From the NCBI RefSeq assembly GCF_039521325.1, contig NZ_BAAACD010000024.1: a stretch of DNA of 64,000 nt; one strand, written 5' to 3'. The stretch is from Clostridium_X cadaveris. Its GTDB lineage: Bacteria > Bacillota > Clostridia > Clostridiales > Clostridiaceae. A model generated the notes under the pieces. The model made no database searches. It was given only the letters and a program-made list of their open reading frames with translations, and was not told the origin of the DNA. The position numbers and the translations under genes are program-made. Below are positions 44,001 to 51,887 of this stretch, one piece after another. Within the stretch, counting starts at the first letter, position 1; every line of letters begins with the position of its first letter.

Positions 44001-44737
44001 GCAATACTGCTATCAACAATTTGTGACGACTTAACTTCTCTTTCTTTAGCTAAAATCTTTTTACTATCTTCAAGTTTTGCTTTTGCAGCATCTAGTTTAG
44101 TTTTCCCCTCAGCAAGTTTATCGTCAACAGAACTCAAAACTTTGTTATTAATTGAATCTATCTTTTTATCATCCAATTGAATCTTAAGCTTTTTTTCTAC
44201 TAATCCTATTCCCGAAACCGATGCAACTCCATCTATTCTTTCAAATTCAGGTATTATGTCTTCTTTTACTACCTTTGTAACTTCTTTTACATCCAGACCG
44301 CTTACATCTACGCTAGCCACCATTACCGGCAGCATATCCGGATTAAGTTTCATCATCATAGGTGAACCTATAGTTTCATCTTTAAGTTGAGCTTTAACCA
44401 TATCAATCTTACTATTCATCTCTATTATGGCACTATCCATATTTACATCTTGATTAAATTCAAGCATTATCGTACTTGAATTCTCACTTGACACACTATT
44501 TATATTTTTTACTCCACTAGTAGTAGCTAGAACACTTTCTAATGGCTTGGTAACGGCTGTCTCAATTTTCTCTGGACTAGCACCTGGATAGGAAGTAATT
44601 ATCATCACATATGGCAGATCTATGCTTGGTAACAAATCCGTTGTCATTTTGGTAAAAGATATGCACCCAAGCAAAACCACTAATATCATAGCGACAGCTA
44701 CCGTCATAGGTTTCTTTACACTATATTTCGAAATCAT
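41081..44737 (-). CDS. RND-family efflux permease with a coiled-coil insertion
   Basis: 1218 residues. Membrane and porter-domain motifs match the HAE1/AcrB group: N-terminal MTVAVAMILVVLLGCISF, PSIDLPYVMIITSYPGASPEKIE, ALGVGMLVDNSIVVIENIYR (helix 4 Asp pair), the LGFLVLSGVVVNNGIVFVDYVN repeat, and TALTTILGLSTLAMGIGMG. A ~180-residue Lys/Glu-rich helical hairpin (roughly residues 200-380, e.g. KLDAAKAKLEDSKKILAKE and LEEEKNALEQF-like runs) is inserted in the first extracytoplasmic domain. It accounts for the length above ~1040. It exports lipophilic compounds using the proton gradient. No separate membrane fusion protein or outer-membrane channel is adjacent, as expected for a Gram-positive. 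Confidence 0.9.
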   Translation of the reverse strand: MISKYSVKKPMTVAVAMILVVLLGCISFTKMTTDLLPSIDLPYVMIITSYPGASPEKIETAVTKPLESVLATTSGVKNINSVSSENSSTIMLEFNQDVNMDSAIIEMNSKIDMVKAQLKDETIGSPMMMKLNPDMLPVMVASVDVSGLDVKEVTKVVKEDIIPEFERIDGVASVSGIGLVEKKLKIQLDDKKIDSINNKVLSSVDDKLAEGKTKLDAAKAKLEDSKKILAKEREVKSSQIVDSSIAISDGRIQLENALKNLPKTQNELEKKREGLIKQKELLEELIKWQMNQGIPVLDEEKNALEQFNIGIKQINDGIEAIKQQKPDLEAKLIELSKGQKNLEVGKMILSEEMAKASVTISNAEAELDKNIKQFEESRDEAYKKAGVKEVFTKDTISKILKAENFAMPAGYINESGEKYLVKVGEQFSTVEELENLLLFNINVEGVGPIYLKDVAKVEFIDNAEDMYAKVNGNDGVVLSFQKQSTASTAAVSDKINETIKKMESSNDGINITPLDDQGIYINVVVQSVLNNLILGGILAVIILFIFLRSIKPTIIIAFSIPISLLFAVVMMYFSGVTMNIISLAGLALGVGMLVDNSIVVIENIYRLRNQGVNAAKAAVKGAAQVSGAIFASTLTTICVFLPIVFTEGISRQLFTDMGLTIAYSLIASLVIALTLVPAMSSNMLIQADEKEHKFFDKFVEKYERILGWSLKHKASIMILVVIMLVVSIAASVSKGTTLMPSMDSNQISISIKMPKGSTRDEARAMSDIVMDRILTIEDIDTAGAMQNSGSSTMMGMGGNENSVSFYVLLNKDKKLSSKEVADIITEKTSDLDCKIKVQSSNMDMSALGGSGISVEVKGNNIDRLKQISKDIAEILKDTEGTIDISDGLDGGTMETRIVVDKNKAMEKGLTVAQVYQEVASAIISESEAITLNVESNEYPVILVNDDESKLNREDLKNHEITIKKDGNEETVLLKEIAVISEEQSLKSINREGQIRAMTVKAYIDSSHNIGLVSNDFKKKLKNYDVPEGYTVEMKGEDKSIKDAFTDLVKMIALAIAFIYLIMVAQFQSLLSPFIVLFTIPLAFTGGFLALALTGFEISMIALLGFLVLSGVVVNNGIVFVDYVNQLRLEGMDKKEAILVTGKTRIRPILMTALTTILGLSTLAMGIGMGSDMIQPMAIVTIGGLSYATILTLFVVPIMYDILHRKPLKPIVIDDNDLK

Positions 44738-44882
44738 TTATATGTCCCCCAGTTTTTATAAGTAATTCTTTATATAAGTTTGAGTTATTACTACTATCAA
44801 ACGATTGTTTTACATATATTGTAAAATATGTTATTATAGAACTATCATCATTTTATAAATTTTAAACAAGCGAGGTATAATA

Positions 44883-45185
44883 ATGGAAGCTAAAACATTT
44901 AAAGTATATCAAAGAACAAAAAATGAAAAAATTAATCAACTCAGAAAAAACAAAGAAATTCCTTGTGTGATTTATGGTAAATCTTTGGAACAATCTCTTT
45001 TAATAAAAATAGATAAGTCTGAATTAATTCGAATGTTAAATAGTAAAAATGTTAACTCATTAATCACTTTTAGATTAAACCGTAAAAGATTAAAGTGTTT
45101 AATCAAAGAAGTTCAAAAAGATAATAATCATGACATACTTCATATAGATCTATTATGTTTAAATAAGAAAAAAGTGGTTATATAA
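44883..45185 (+). CDS. Ribosomal protein bL25-like (short form)
   Basis: 100 residues, the size of the short bL25 form. The N-terminal 5S-rRNA-binding fold is visible (AKTFKVYQRTKNEKINQLRKNKEIPCVIYGKSLEQSL, ..LLIKIDKSELIRML). Clostridia usually carry a longer TL5/CTC form with a C-terminal domain, which is absent here. It would bind 5S rRNA in the large subunit or act as a general-stress homologue (Ctc). GCGAGG upstream of the ATG. Stands alone between convergent genes. Confidence 0.75.
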   Translation: MEAKTFKVYQRTKNEKINQLRKNKEIPCVIYGKSLEQSLLIKIDKSELIRMLNSKNVNSLITFRLNRKRLKCLIKEVQKDNNHDILHIDLLCLNKKKVVI

Positions 45186-45212
45186 TCATTTCCACTTTTC
45201 ATACTTTTTATA

Positions 45213-45254
45213 GCCTGCAATTCATTGTTGAATTTATTATAACGAATTACAGGC
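45213..45254. terminator. Hairpin between bL25-like and threonine aldolase genes
   Basis: A 14-bp stem with two wobbles (gcctgcaattcatt / aacgaattacaggc) and a 14-base loop between convergent stops. Tails are weak. Confidence 0.55.
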
Positions 45255-45266
45255 ACTTCTCATATA

Positions 45267-46295
45267 TTATAAGCTCCAACTCTTAAGATCATCAATAAAT
45301 TCTCTAACCTTTTCTTCTAAAGTAGCCCATGATGTTACCAATCTTATAACTTTACTTCTGTCATCCCATTTCTGCCAAACACTATATTCATACTTTAAAT
45401 TTATTTTTTCTAATATTTCATTAGGTAAGATAGGAAATATCTGATTAGTTGATGTCTCTATCATAAAATCATATCCTAATTCCTTTATCCCTTTTTTTAA
45501 TATAGCCGCCATATTATTGGCATGGTTTGCTAAATCAAAATATAAATCATCTTTAAACAATTCATAAAACTGTATTCCTAAAAGTCTTCCTTTTGCAAGC
45601 ATTGCACCTTTCTGTTTTATAAAAAATCTAAAATCACTTTTTAATTCCTCATTACATATAACTATGGCTTCACCCATAAGGGCTCCTCCCTTTGTTCCCC
45701 CAATATAAAAGGCATCTGTAAGCTGTGGCATGTCAGAAAGCTTCAAATCATTTTCTTCTGATTTTAAAGCCGCTCCTATTCTTGCTCCATCTAAATATAA
45801 ATATAAATGATTTTTTTTGCATTCTTCTTTAAGAGCTATTAATTCTGATTTTGTATATATGCTTCCTATCTCTGTTGAATCAGATATATATACCATTCTA
45901 GGTTTTACCATATGTTCATCTGTGTGTTCATCAACTACACTCTGTATATGACATGGTTTTAGCTTTCCATCATTTACAGCCACAGATATAACTTTATGTC
46001 CAGTAGCCTCTATAGCTCCGGTTTCATGCACAAGTACATGTCCGCTATTTGCAGCAATCACTGCTTCATGAGGTCTTAAAAATGCTGATATAGCAGTGAG
46101 ATTCGTTTGAGTACCGCCTACAAGAAAATGTATATCTGCCTTATCATAATTTATCTTTTTCTTTAAAACACTTCTAGCCTTATCGCAGTATATATCTAAA
46201 CCATATCCTTCGGTTTGCTCATAATTTGTCTCCACTATAGCTTTAATTATTCTTTCATGAGCCCCTTCGCTATAGTCATTTTTGAAACTATACAT
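45267..46295 (-). CDS. ltaA: Low-specificity threonine aldolase
   Basis: 342 residues, normal for the PLP-dependent beta-eliminating lyase/threonine aldolase family, which cleaves threonine or allo-threonine to glycine and acetaldehyde. Seen: DYSEGAHERI (substrate region), FLVGGTQTNLTAISAFL, HVLVHETGAIEATGHKV, LYLDGARIGAAL (Asp-x-x-Arg) and the PLP lysine in IGGTKGGALMGEA. GGGGCGG upstream of the ATG. msrA lies upstream on the same strand with a 25-base gap, so they may be co-transcribed. The acetaldehyde product overlaps ethanolamine metabolism (EutE/EutG), but no direct link is shown. Confidence 0.92.
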   Translation of the reverse strand: MYSFKNDYSEGAHERIIKAIVETNYEQTEGYGLDIYCDKARSVLKKKINYDKADIHFLVGGTQTNLTAISAFLRPHEAVIAANSGHVLVHETGAIEATGHKVISVAVNDGKLKPCHIQSVVDEHTDEHMVKPRMVYISDSTEIGSIYTKSELIALKEECKKNHLYLYLDGARIGAALKSEENDLKLSDMPQLTDAFYIGGTKGGALMGEAIVICNEELKSDFRFFIKQKGAMLAKGRLLGIQFYELFKDDLYFDLANHANNMAAILKKGIKELGYDFMIETSTNQIFPILPNEILEKINLKYEYSVWQKWDDRSKVIRLVTSWATLEEKVREFIDDLKSWSL

Positions 46296-46320
46296 TTTTT
46301 AACCGCCCCTTTACTATCCA

Positions 46321-46797
46321 TTAATCATCGAATTTTATATGACAGTATCCGTCAGGATTTTTTCTTAAATATCCTTGGTGATATTCCTCTGCCTTATAAT
46401 AATTTTTAAGTTTTTCAATTTCTGTTGCTATAGGCATTAGATATCTCTTTTGAGTATTTTCCTTGCTCTTCTTTAATGTATCAAAATCTTCTTCATCTAT
46501 GTAGTAAATGCCGCTTCTATACTGTCTTCCTGAATCCATTCCTTGTCTGTCCACTGATGTAGGATCTATAATACTCCAAAACTTTTCTAACAAATTTTCT
46601 AATGAGATTTTTTCTTCATCATATGTAACATAACATACCTCTACAAAATCAGTATCATTATTACAAACCTCTTCATAAGTAGGGTTTTCTGTCTTACCAT
46701 TTGCATATCCAACTTCAGTATTTAATACGCCTGTTATCATAGAAAAAACTTTTTCTACACCCCAAAAACATCCACCACCAAATACTATTTTTTTCAT
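46321..46797 (-). CDS. msrA: Peptide methionine sulfoxide reductase A
   Basis: 158 residues. The catalytic motif GGCFWG is at the N-terminus, and the C-terminal YHQGYLRKNPDGYCHIKF carries the second cysteine (GYC). It reduces methionine-S-sulfoxide in proteins in the cytosol. All positions are standard Cys; this is not a selenoprotein form. The gene precedes ltaA on the minus strand with AGGAGG upstream of the ATG. Confidence 0.95.
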   Translation of the reverse strand: MKKIVFGGGCFWGVEKVFSMITGVLNTEVGYANGKTENPTYEEVCNNDTDFVEVCYVTYDEEKISLENLLEKFWSIIDPTSVDRQGMDSGRQYRSGIYYIDEEDFDTLKKSKENTQKRYLMPIATEIEKLKNYYKAEEYHQGYLRKNPDGYCHIKFDD

Positions 46798-46956
46798 TTT
46801 AATCCCTCCTAATTGTTAGTAATATTTCATATAGATATCTTATTTCCCTATAATTTAGTTTATTTTTTATAATTTAAATTATACACCTATTTTTTATTTT
46901 AAAAGTATAACATAAAAAAATTCATCAAAAATTCCTATTATTTAGGCAAAAAAATA

Positions 46957-46993
46957 CCATGATATTTAAAATGGGAGGTTTTAAATATCATGG
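46957..46993 (-). terminator. Terminator of the metalloprotease gene
   Basis: A perfect 15-bp inverted repeat (CCATGATATTTAAAA / TTTTAAATATCATGG) with a 7-base loop, then TATTTTTTTG on the minus strand. Confidence 0.8.
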
Positions 46994-47041
46994 CCTTACT
47001 TTTTATATAAACGGGAAGTTTATTAAAATTTATTATATACT

Positions 47042-47935
47042 TTATATTGAATTTACAGCTTGTCTTACTACTTCATAAGTCCTAGGCGCTACAGATTTTA
47101 AAGCTCCAGGATTTTGTATATATATTTTGAATGCTTCTGCAAAGCATTCTGTTGATGAACTCTTGGCATAGTTGCTATGTAAATATGATGCTATAGCATC
47201 TCTTTCTGCTGGGAATATATCCTTTTTAAAATCATCAGCTTCTGATCTACCGAAAGTAGTGCTATGTTTTCCGTTACTTTTTGTAAAGCCAGCCATTTCA
47301 TCTACGAAGTGACCGAATTCATGAATTATAGAGCTTGTACTATTCGAGGATCCTTGAACATATATAGTATTTGATGGCGAATATTTATATAAAGCTGATA
47401 TAGATCCAGCTGGTCTATTACCTATGCTATAATTTGTAGCTATATCCTTTGATGTAACTATTATCTTTCCACCTATTGCTCTAAATCTATTTACAATATT
47501 AGATGGTATAACTGATATTAATCTATCTACTTGAACAGATCTTTCTGAAGATACATCTCCTTCTACTTGTACATATTTTAAACTATAACTTGGGTTCTCT
47601 TGAGATGAACTTGTTTTATTTGATGAAGTCCCATTGCTAGAAACTTTTTCATTTGAAGTCCTATTTGTATCACTATTCTTGGCTTCTTTTACATTATTTG
47701 TAGCTTTTTCTTGCGGTGACGTATTATTTTCTGTTGTTTCAGCTTTTTTCTCTTCTTTTGGTGGATTATATCCTTCATACAAAAGTTCTTCTGACTCTTT
47801 ATATTTCACCGGTGATGAATACTCTATTTGTTTATTTTCTTCTGCAGCCTTAGCTTTAACATCTCCAATTGCTGTCATTCCAACAGAAACTACAATAACT
47901 GAACTGATTATTATTCCTAATATTTTTTTATTCAC
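47042..47935 (-). CDS. Secreted metalloprotease, lethal-factor-like (M34/PPEP type)
   Basis: 297 residues. Residues 1-~31 are a signal peptide (MNKKILGIIISSVIVVSVGMTAIGD). A ~80-residue low-complexity Ser/Asn/Lys/Glu linker follows. The C-terminal ~180 residues form a zinc-peptidase domain with HEFGHFVDEM (HExxH) and a downstream glutamate in ECFAEAFKIYI; this layout matches the anthrax lethal factor/Pro-Pro endopeptidase-like (ATLF) group. The protein is exported and may process surface or host proteins; the substrate is unknown. ATG preceded by GGAGGGG. Confidence 0.88.
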   Translation of the reverse strand: MNKKILGIIISSVIVVSVGMTAIGDVKAKAAEENKQIEYSSPVKYKESEELLYEGYNPPKEEKKAETTENNTSPQEKATNNVKEAKNSDTNRTSNEKVSSNGTSSNKTSSSQENPSYSLKYVQVEGDVSSERSVQVDRLISVIPSNIVNRFRAIGGKIIVTSKDIATNYSIGNRPAGSISALYKYSPSNTIYVQGSSNSTSSIIHEFGHFVDEMAGFTKSNGKHSTTFGRSEADDFKKDIFPAERDAIASYLHSNYAKSSSTECFAEAFKIYIQNPGALKSVAPRTYEVVRQAVNSI

Positions 47936-48208
47936 GTTTTCACCCCTCCTACAAAACTTTAATATTTTTTTTATTTAAATTATACTTTATATTATAATAC
48001 TTTTATTTAGTAAAAAATATAGTTATTTTAACTTTTTCATTAAATTACTCTTTTTTTCTTTTTTATGCCTATTTATTTTTAAATTATCATTTTATGAAAA
48101 ATATTTAATAATAATTTTTCTAATTTTATTTATATATTTTAGAGAATTGTACCCTTAACTTCATTATGGTAAAATTTAAATATATTTTATATTAAAGGAG
48201 GTTTTTTT

Positions 48209-48730
48209 ATGAATGAAGTACTTAATAACATCCTTACTAGAAGAAGTGTTAGAAATTTCAAAGATGAACAGATAAAAGACGAAGAATTAGAACTTATACT
48301 AGAAGCTGGTATCTATGCCCCTAGTGGTAAAAACGAACAGAGCTGGCAGTTTACCGTTGTTCAAGGTCACGATAAAATAGAAAAACTTGCAAAAGTTGTA
48401 AGAGAGGCATTAGGGCGTGATGAAGGATATAATTTTTACGCTCCACCAACTTTAATAATGCTTTCTAACGATATAGATAATTCCAACGGTCTTGCTGATT
48501 GTTCTTGTGCACTAGAAAATATATTTTTAATGGCTAACTCATTAGGAATAGGTTCTTGCTGGATTAATCAATTAAAAACCTTATGCAATGAAGAATCTGT
48601 AAGAGCTGTATTAGATGAATTTGGAATCCCTAAAAATCATGTAGTATGGGGAATGGCATCTATCGGATACCCTGCAGTAAAACCAGAAGCAAAACCACGT
48701 AAAAATGGTGTTGTTAAATTTGTAAAATGA
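48209..48730 (+). CDS. Nitroreductase-family FMN protein
   Basis: 173 residues. The N-terminal ILTRRSVRNFKDEQI is the typical FMN-binding start of nitroreductases, followed by AGIYAPSGKNEQSWQFTVVQG and ENIFLMANSLGIGSCWINQL. It transfers two electrons from NAD(P)H to nitro compounds, quinones or flavins in the cytosol. A strong AAAGGAGG precedes the ATG. Shares a bidirectional terminator with the eut locus. Confidence 0.93.
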   Translation: MNEVLNNILTRRSVRNFKDEQIKDEELELILEAGIYAPSGKNEQSWQFTVVQGHDKIEKLAKVVREALGRDEGYNFYAPPTLIMLSNDIDNSNGLADCSCALENIFLMANSLGIGSCWINQLKTLCNEESVRAVLDEFGIPKNHVVWGMASIGYPAVKPEAKPRKNGVVKFVK

Positions 48731-48753
48731 TTTTACTCTTATAGACATAAGAT

Positions 48754-48791
48754 AAAGAGGCATTTAAGATTATAATCTAAAATGCCTCTTT
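48754..48791. terminator. Bidirectional terminator closing the eut locus and the nitroreductase gene
   Basis: A 12-bp stem (aaagaggcattt / aaatgcctcttt) with an inner agatt/aatct pairing, between convergent stop codons. Confidence 0.85.
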
Positions 48792-48801
48792 ATTGTGTGC
48801 T

Positions 48802-49290
48802 TTAGGCTTGAGTTGCCCAATCTGCTGGATAAGTTACATAAATAAATCTAGCATAGTTTGGAACTGAAAATTTTATACTGCTTCCTTTTGGAATTAAAAT
48901 TAATTCCCCTGGGTCTGCAGACACCTTATTTCCATTTATAACTATATCCAAATGACCTTCTATAACATAATCTATTTCATCATAATTTAAAGTCCAGTCA
49001 AATGTTGTCTCTTTCATAACCATAACGCCGCACCCAAGTCTTGGACTTTCTTCTAATGTAAATAAATCTTTAGTGTATACTTCATCTGTTATATTGCCTG
49101 TATCTAATCTGTTAGATTGATCAACTTTTACGGTTGGAACTTTAACTGAAATCACACCGCTTGCATCTTTATTTCTTATGTAATCTAGTGCATTTTCTTG
49201 TTTTGCTCCACCTAACTGCTCAACTATTATTTGTCTAACTAAATTTTCCAATACTGACCTATCTAAATCTTTCTTATCCATATTAAGCAT
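48802..49290 (-). CDS. eutQ: Ethanolamine utilisation protein EutQ
   Basis: 162 residues. A short N-terminal amphipathic helix (LDRSVLENLVRQIIVEQLGG) is followed by a cupin-like domain (LNYDEIDYVIEGHLDIVINGNKVSADPGELILIPKGS). EutQ homologues have been reported to act as acetate kinases in ethanolamine catabolism, which would turn acetyl-phosphate into acetate plus ATP. The helix resembles microcompartment encapsulation peptides. The ATG at 49290 overlaps the end of eutH (stop at 49283); a second ATG at 49281 is possible. Last gene of the locus. Confidence 0.93.
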   Translation of the reverse strand: MLNMDKKDLDRSVLENLVRQIIVEQLGGAKQENALDYIRNKDASGVISVKVPTVKVDQSNRLDTGNITDEVYTKDLFTLEESPRLGCGVMVMKETTFDWTLNYDEIDYVIEGHLDIVINGNKVSADPGELILIPKGSSIKFSVPNYARFIYVTYPADWATQA

Positions 49291-50374
49291 TTTCCTTTCC
49301 TAATGTCTTGTTTGCAATAAATATAGCCACTATTACAGCAGTAATACCACCTACTAATTTTGCGACTATCATTGGAGCAATCATATCTGGATTAAATCCT
49401 GCCGTAAATCCTAAATGGTCTCCAAATACGAAAGCTGCTGATACTGCAAAAGCCACATTTATTATTTTTCCTCTGTTATCCATATCCTTCATCATATCAA
49501 GCATTGGAATACAGTTTGCAAGGCTTGCTACAAGGCCTGCTGCTGCTACTTCATTCATTCCTAAAACTTTTCCAAGTCCCATCAAAGGCTTTTTAAATAC
49601 CTTAGTTATTACATAAACAAGTGGAAATGCACCTGCTAATACTATAGCTATATCTCCTACTATAGCAATACCATCATGTATTGGATTCATCCCTGGAATG
49701 ACAACTATTCCTGTAAGCTGTTCTATTATAGCAGCACCTAATCCTATTGTAATAACTATGAGAACAAACTTTCCAAAGTATGTAAATCCAGTTATCATTG
49801 CTTTTTCAAAGAATACTAATCCTAATGCAATAAGTACTGCAAATATAATTATAGGAACTAAATTTCTTAAAATCATCATGATAGGAAATCCTGCTACAAG
49901 ACCTCCAAAGAACGCCCCTACTGGAACTGTTATTATACCCGCTAATATACCAGTTGCAAGATATTTATGGTCTTCTTGCTTTATAATGCCAAGAGCAACA
50001 GGAATTATAAATACTATAGTAGGTCCCATAAGCGCTCCTACAATAAGTCCTCCAAAAAGTCCTGCATTAGGGTCAATTGCAAGCTCCATAGCAAGAGGTG
50101 CACCACCCATGTCATTTGCAAGAAGTGATCCTGCAAACATGGCTGGGTCGGCTCCAAGCAAATTAAATAGAGGAACTATAACTGGCTTTAGTATATCAGC
50201 AAGCACTGGTGCTAATGATATAACTCCAACCATAGCAAGAGCTAAAGATCCCATAGCCATTATACCTTCTTCAAATTTTTCCCCTAATCCAAACTTATTT
50301 CCTATACATTTATCTATGGCTCCTAAAGCCATAAAGATTACCATAATATAAATTATAATCTCATTTATTCCCAT
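49283..50374 (-). CDS. eutH: Ethanolamine transporter EutH
   Basis: 363 residues with about ten membrane segments. EutH-type stretches are clear: NDMGGAPLAMELAIDPNAGLFGGLIVGALMG, GMNPIHDGIAIVGDIAIVLAGAFPL and VFGDHLGFTAGFNPDMIAP. It moves ethanolamine across the cytoplasmic membrane. AGGAGGAAG upstream of the ATG; it overlaps eutQ by 8 bases, which suggests translational coupling. Confidence 0.95.
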   Translation of the reverse strand: MGINEIIIYIMVIFMALGAIDKCIGNKFGLGEKFEEGIMAMGSLALAMVGVISLAPVLADILKPVIVPLFNLLGADPAMFAGSLLANDMGGAPLAMELAIDPNAGLFGGLIVGALMGPTIVFIIPVALGIIKQEDHKYLATGILAGIITVPVGAFFGGLVAGFPIMMILRNLVPIIIFAVLIALGLVFFEKAMITGFTYFGKFVLIVITIGLGAAIIEQLTGIVVIPGMNPIHDGIAIVGDIAIVLAGAFPLVYVITKVFKKPLMGLGKVLGMNEVAAAGLVASLANCIPMLDMMKDMDNRGKIINVAFAVSAAFVFGDHLGFTAGFNPDMIAPMIVAKLVGGITAVIVAIFIANKTLGKENA

Positions 50375-50392
50375 AAAACTTCCTCCTTTCGG

Positions 50393-50941
50393 TTACTTTA
50401 GCATTTCCATTATCATAGAATCCGGAGATGGTATTACAGATATATTTATAATTTTCTTTTCATCTATAGCCTCTCTAGCTGCTCTTACTCCATTTTCTAC
50501 ATCACTTACTTCTCCAGATATTATTGATACAAATTTACCACCTATGCAGAAAGCTAATTGCATCTTCACAATAGAAACATTTGAATCTTTCATAACTTTA
50601 TCTAAAGCCTGTATCCCGCTACACACATTAGATGTCTCTATAATTCCTAATGCTCCTTTATTTGTTACATTGTACTTATTCTTTAATCCAAGAATTATAT
50701 CATTATGTACAGCATTTACTATAAATGTATCTACAGCATATCCATTACTTATGGATATGCCATAATCTATTGATTCCTTTACTTCCCCTTCATTGCCACT
50801 GATTATAGTCAAAAATTTTCCTGGACATATATTTTTAAAAAGAATAAGCTCAACGCTGGATTTTTTTACGATTAAATCACTTATTTCTATGCCTTTACTT
50901 ATAGATCTAAATTCCATGGCACCTATACTTCTATGCATCAT
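50393..50941 (-). CDS. PduT-like tandem BMC shell protein with Fe-S cysteine
   Basis: 182 residues with two consecutive BMC domains (first ~4-90, second ~95-180: GALGIIETSNVCSGIQALDKV). The trimer-forming PduT protein binds a [4Fe-4S] cluster through a Cys in SKxICPGKF; here Cys39 sits in LFKNICPGKF, so the Fe-S site is likely kept. The protein would form a trimeric shell tile that could carry electrons across the shell. Standard Eut sets do not include PduT. The first ATG (50941) lies inside eutN's last codons; an ATG at 50938 is equally possible. Confidence 0.85.
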   Translation of the reverse strand: MMHRSIGAMEFRSISKGIEISDLIVKKSSVELILFKNICPGKFLTIISGNEGEVKESIDYGISISNGYAVDTFIVNAVHNDIILGLKNKYNVTNKGALGIIETSNVCSGIQALDKVMKDSNVSIVKMQLAFCIGGKFVSIISGEVSDVENGVRAAREAIDEKKIINISVIPSPDSMIMEMLK

Positions 50942-51203
50942 CTACCTCTACCGAATCAATTATAGCTATTATAGTGGAATCAACAGGAACCTCTGAGGAT
51001 CCAACAGCTTTTCTTGCCGAACCCCCTTGAGTTATCATAACTAAATCATCTTTTCCTGCACCAACACTATCCACAGCTATAACAAGATTTTCACTTTCTT
51101 TATGATTGTTTATTATAGGTCTTACCACTAAAAATTTTTGTCCATTTAAATTTTCATTTTTTCTAGTAGACCATAAACAGCCTACAACTCTTCCCATAAT
51201 CAT
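50931..51203 (-). CDS. eutN: Microcompartment pentamer protein EutN
   Basis: 90 residues of the EutN/CcmL pentamer family, which caps the vertices of the shell: MIMGRVVGCLWSTRKN, KFLVVRPI, AVDSVGAGKDDLVMITQGGSARKAV and TIIAIIDSVEV. Its end overlaps the next gene by 11 bases, and it starts 4 bases after the preceding gene's stop. Confidence 0.94.
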   Translation of the reverse strand: MIMGRVVGCLWSTRKNENLNGQKFLVVRPIINNHKESENLVIAVDSVGAGKDDLVMITQGGSARKAVGSSEVPVDSTIIAIIDSVEVDDA

Positions 51204-51207
51204 AAGA

Positions 51208-51867
51208 TCATCCGTTTCTTTTTATAATTTCCATATTATTTATTTTTATAAAATCTTTTGCCAAAGGGGTTAGTATATTTTTTTCTCCTATAATAATCAC
51301 ATTTTCTCCTTTTTCATGAACTCTTCTTATATCATTTTCCGTTATGACTTTTTTAAAAATTTTTTCACTTTTAATAATTTCTGGTGAAAAATCCTTCAAT
51401 AAATCTTTATTACATGATGTGGTTATTTTAGAGCTTAGACTTTCATTTATAATTTCAATGCCATAATTTATTAATTGTTTTTCGAAATTTAAATATTTAT
51501 TGTAAAGCTGCTTTGGGGCTGAATCCTTATAAATTTTATATTCCATACCATTTTCAAATACATATATTTTCTTCCCCTTCATGAGCATATTTAGAATAAA
51601 TTTTTCTTCATTATTTGAAGCATTTAAATTCGCTAAATTTGCCATGACACTTAAATCCAACTTAGGTAATATTGCAATATCACATTCCCTGATATTTTTA
51701 TTGTAAGAAATCACTTCATATTCTTTTCCAACTAAGTCATAAAACTCTTCAAGATCTCCATTTTGAAATATCACAGCTTTTTTATTGCAATCATTAATTA
51801 TAGGTGTTTCTTTTAATTTATCTAATACTTCCTCTACGATAATACTGACCATTTTATCGTAATCCAT
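51208..51867 (-). CDS. Eut-locus protein of unknown function (TIGR02536-like)
   Basis: 219 residues, soluble. N-terminal MVSIIVEEVLDKLKE is an amphipathic helix of the encapsulation-peptide kind. The rest has alternating beta strands and helices (KAVIFQNGDLEEFYDLVGKEYEVISYN; DIAILPKLDLSVMANLANL; GENVIIIGEKNILTPLAKDFI) in a flavodoxin-like or Rossmann-like order. A family of this size and position is known in Firmicute ethanolamine operons as a conserved unknown; the match is from memory. Between pduL and eutN, spacing 4-20 bases, so it is part of the operon. Confidence 0.7.
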   Translation of the reverse strand: MDYDKMVSIIVEEVLDKLKETPIINDCNKKAVIFQNGDLEEFYDLVGKEYEVISYNKNIRECDIAILPKLDLSVMANLANLNASNNEEKFILNMLMKGKKIYVFENGMEYKIYKDSAPKQLYNKYLNFEKQLINYGIEIINESLSSKITTSCNKDLLKDFSPEIIKSEKIFKKVITENDIRRVHEKGENVIIIGEKNILTPLAKDFIKINNMEIIKRNG

Positions 51868-51887
51868 CTAAACACCTCCTAAAAAAA

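Noticed and set aside
46321..46797. MsrA as a second selenoprotein
   Set aside because: Selenoprotein MsrA is known in some clostridia, but here GGCFWG is encoded with a normal Cys codon and no in-frame UGA occurs.
49698..50351. 217-codon plus-strand ORF opposite eutH
   Set aside because: Antisense shadow of a hydrophobic transporter gene, low complexity, no RBS.
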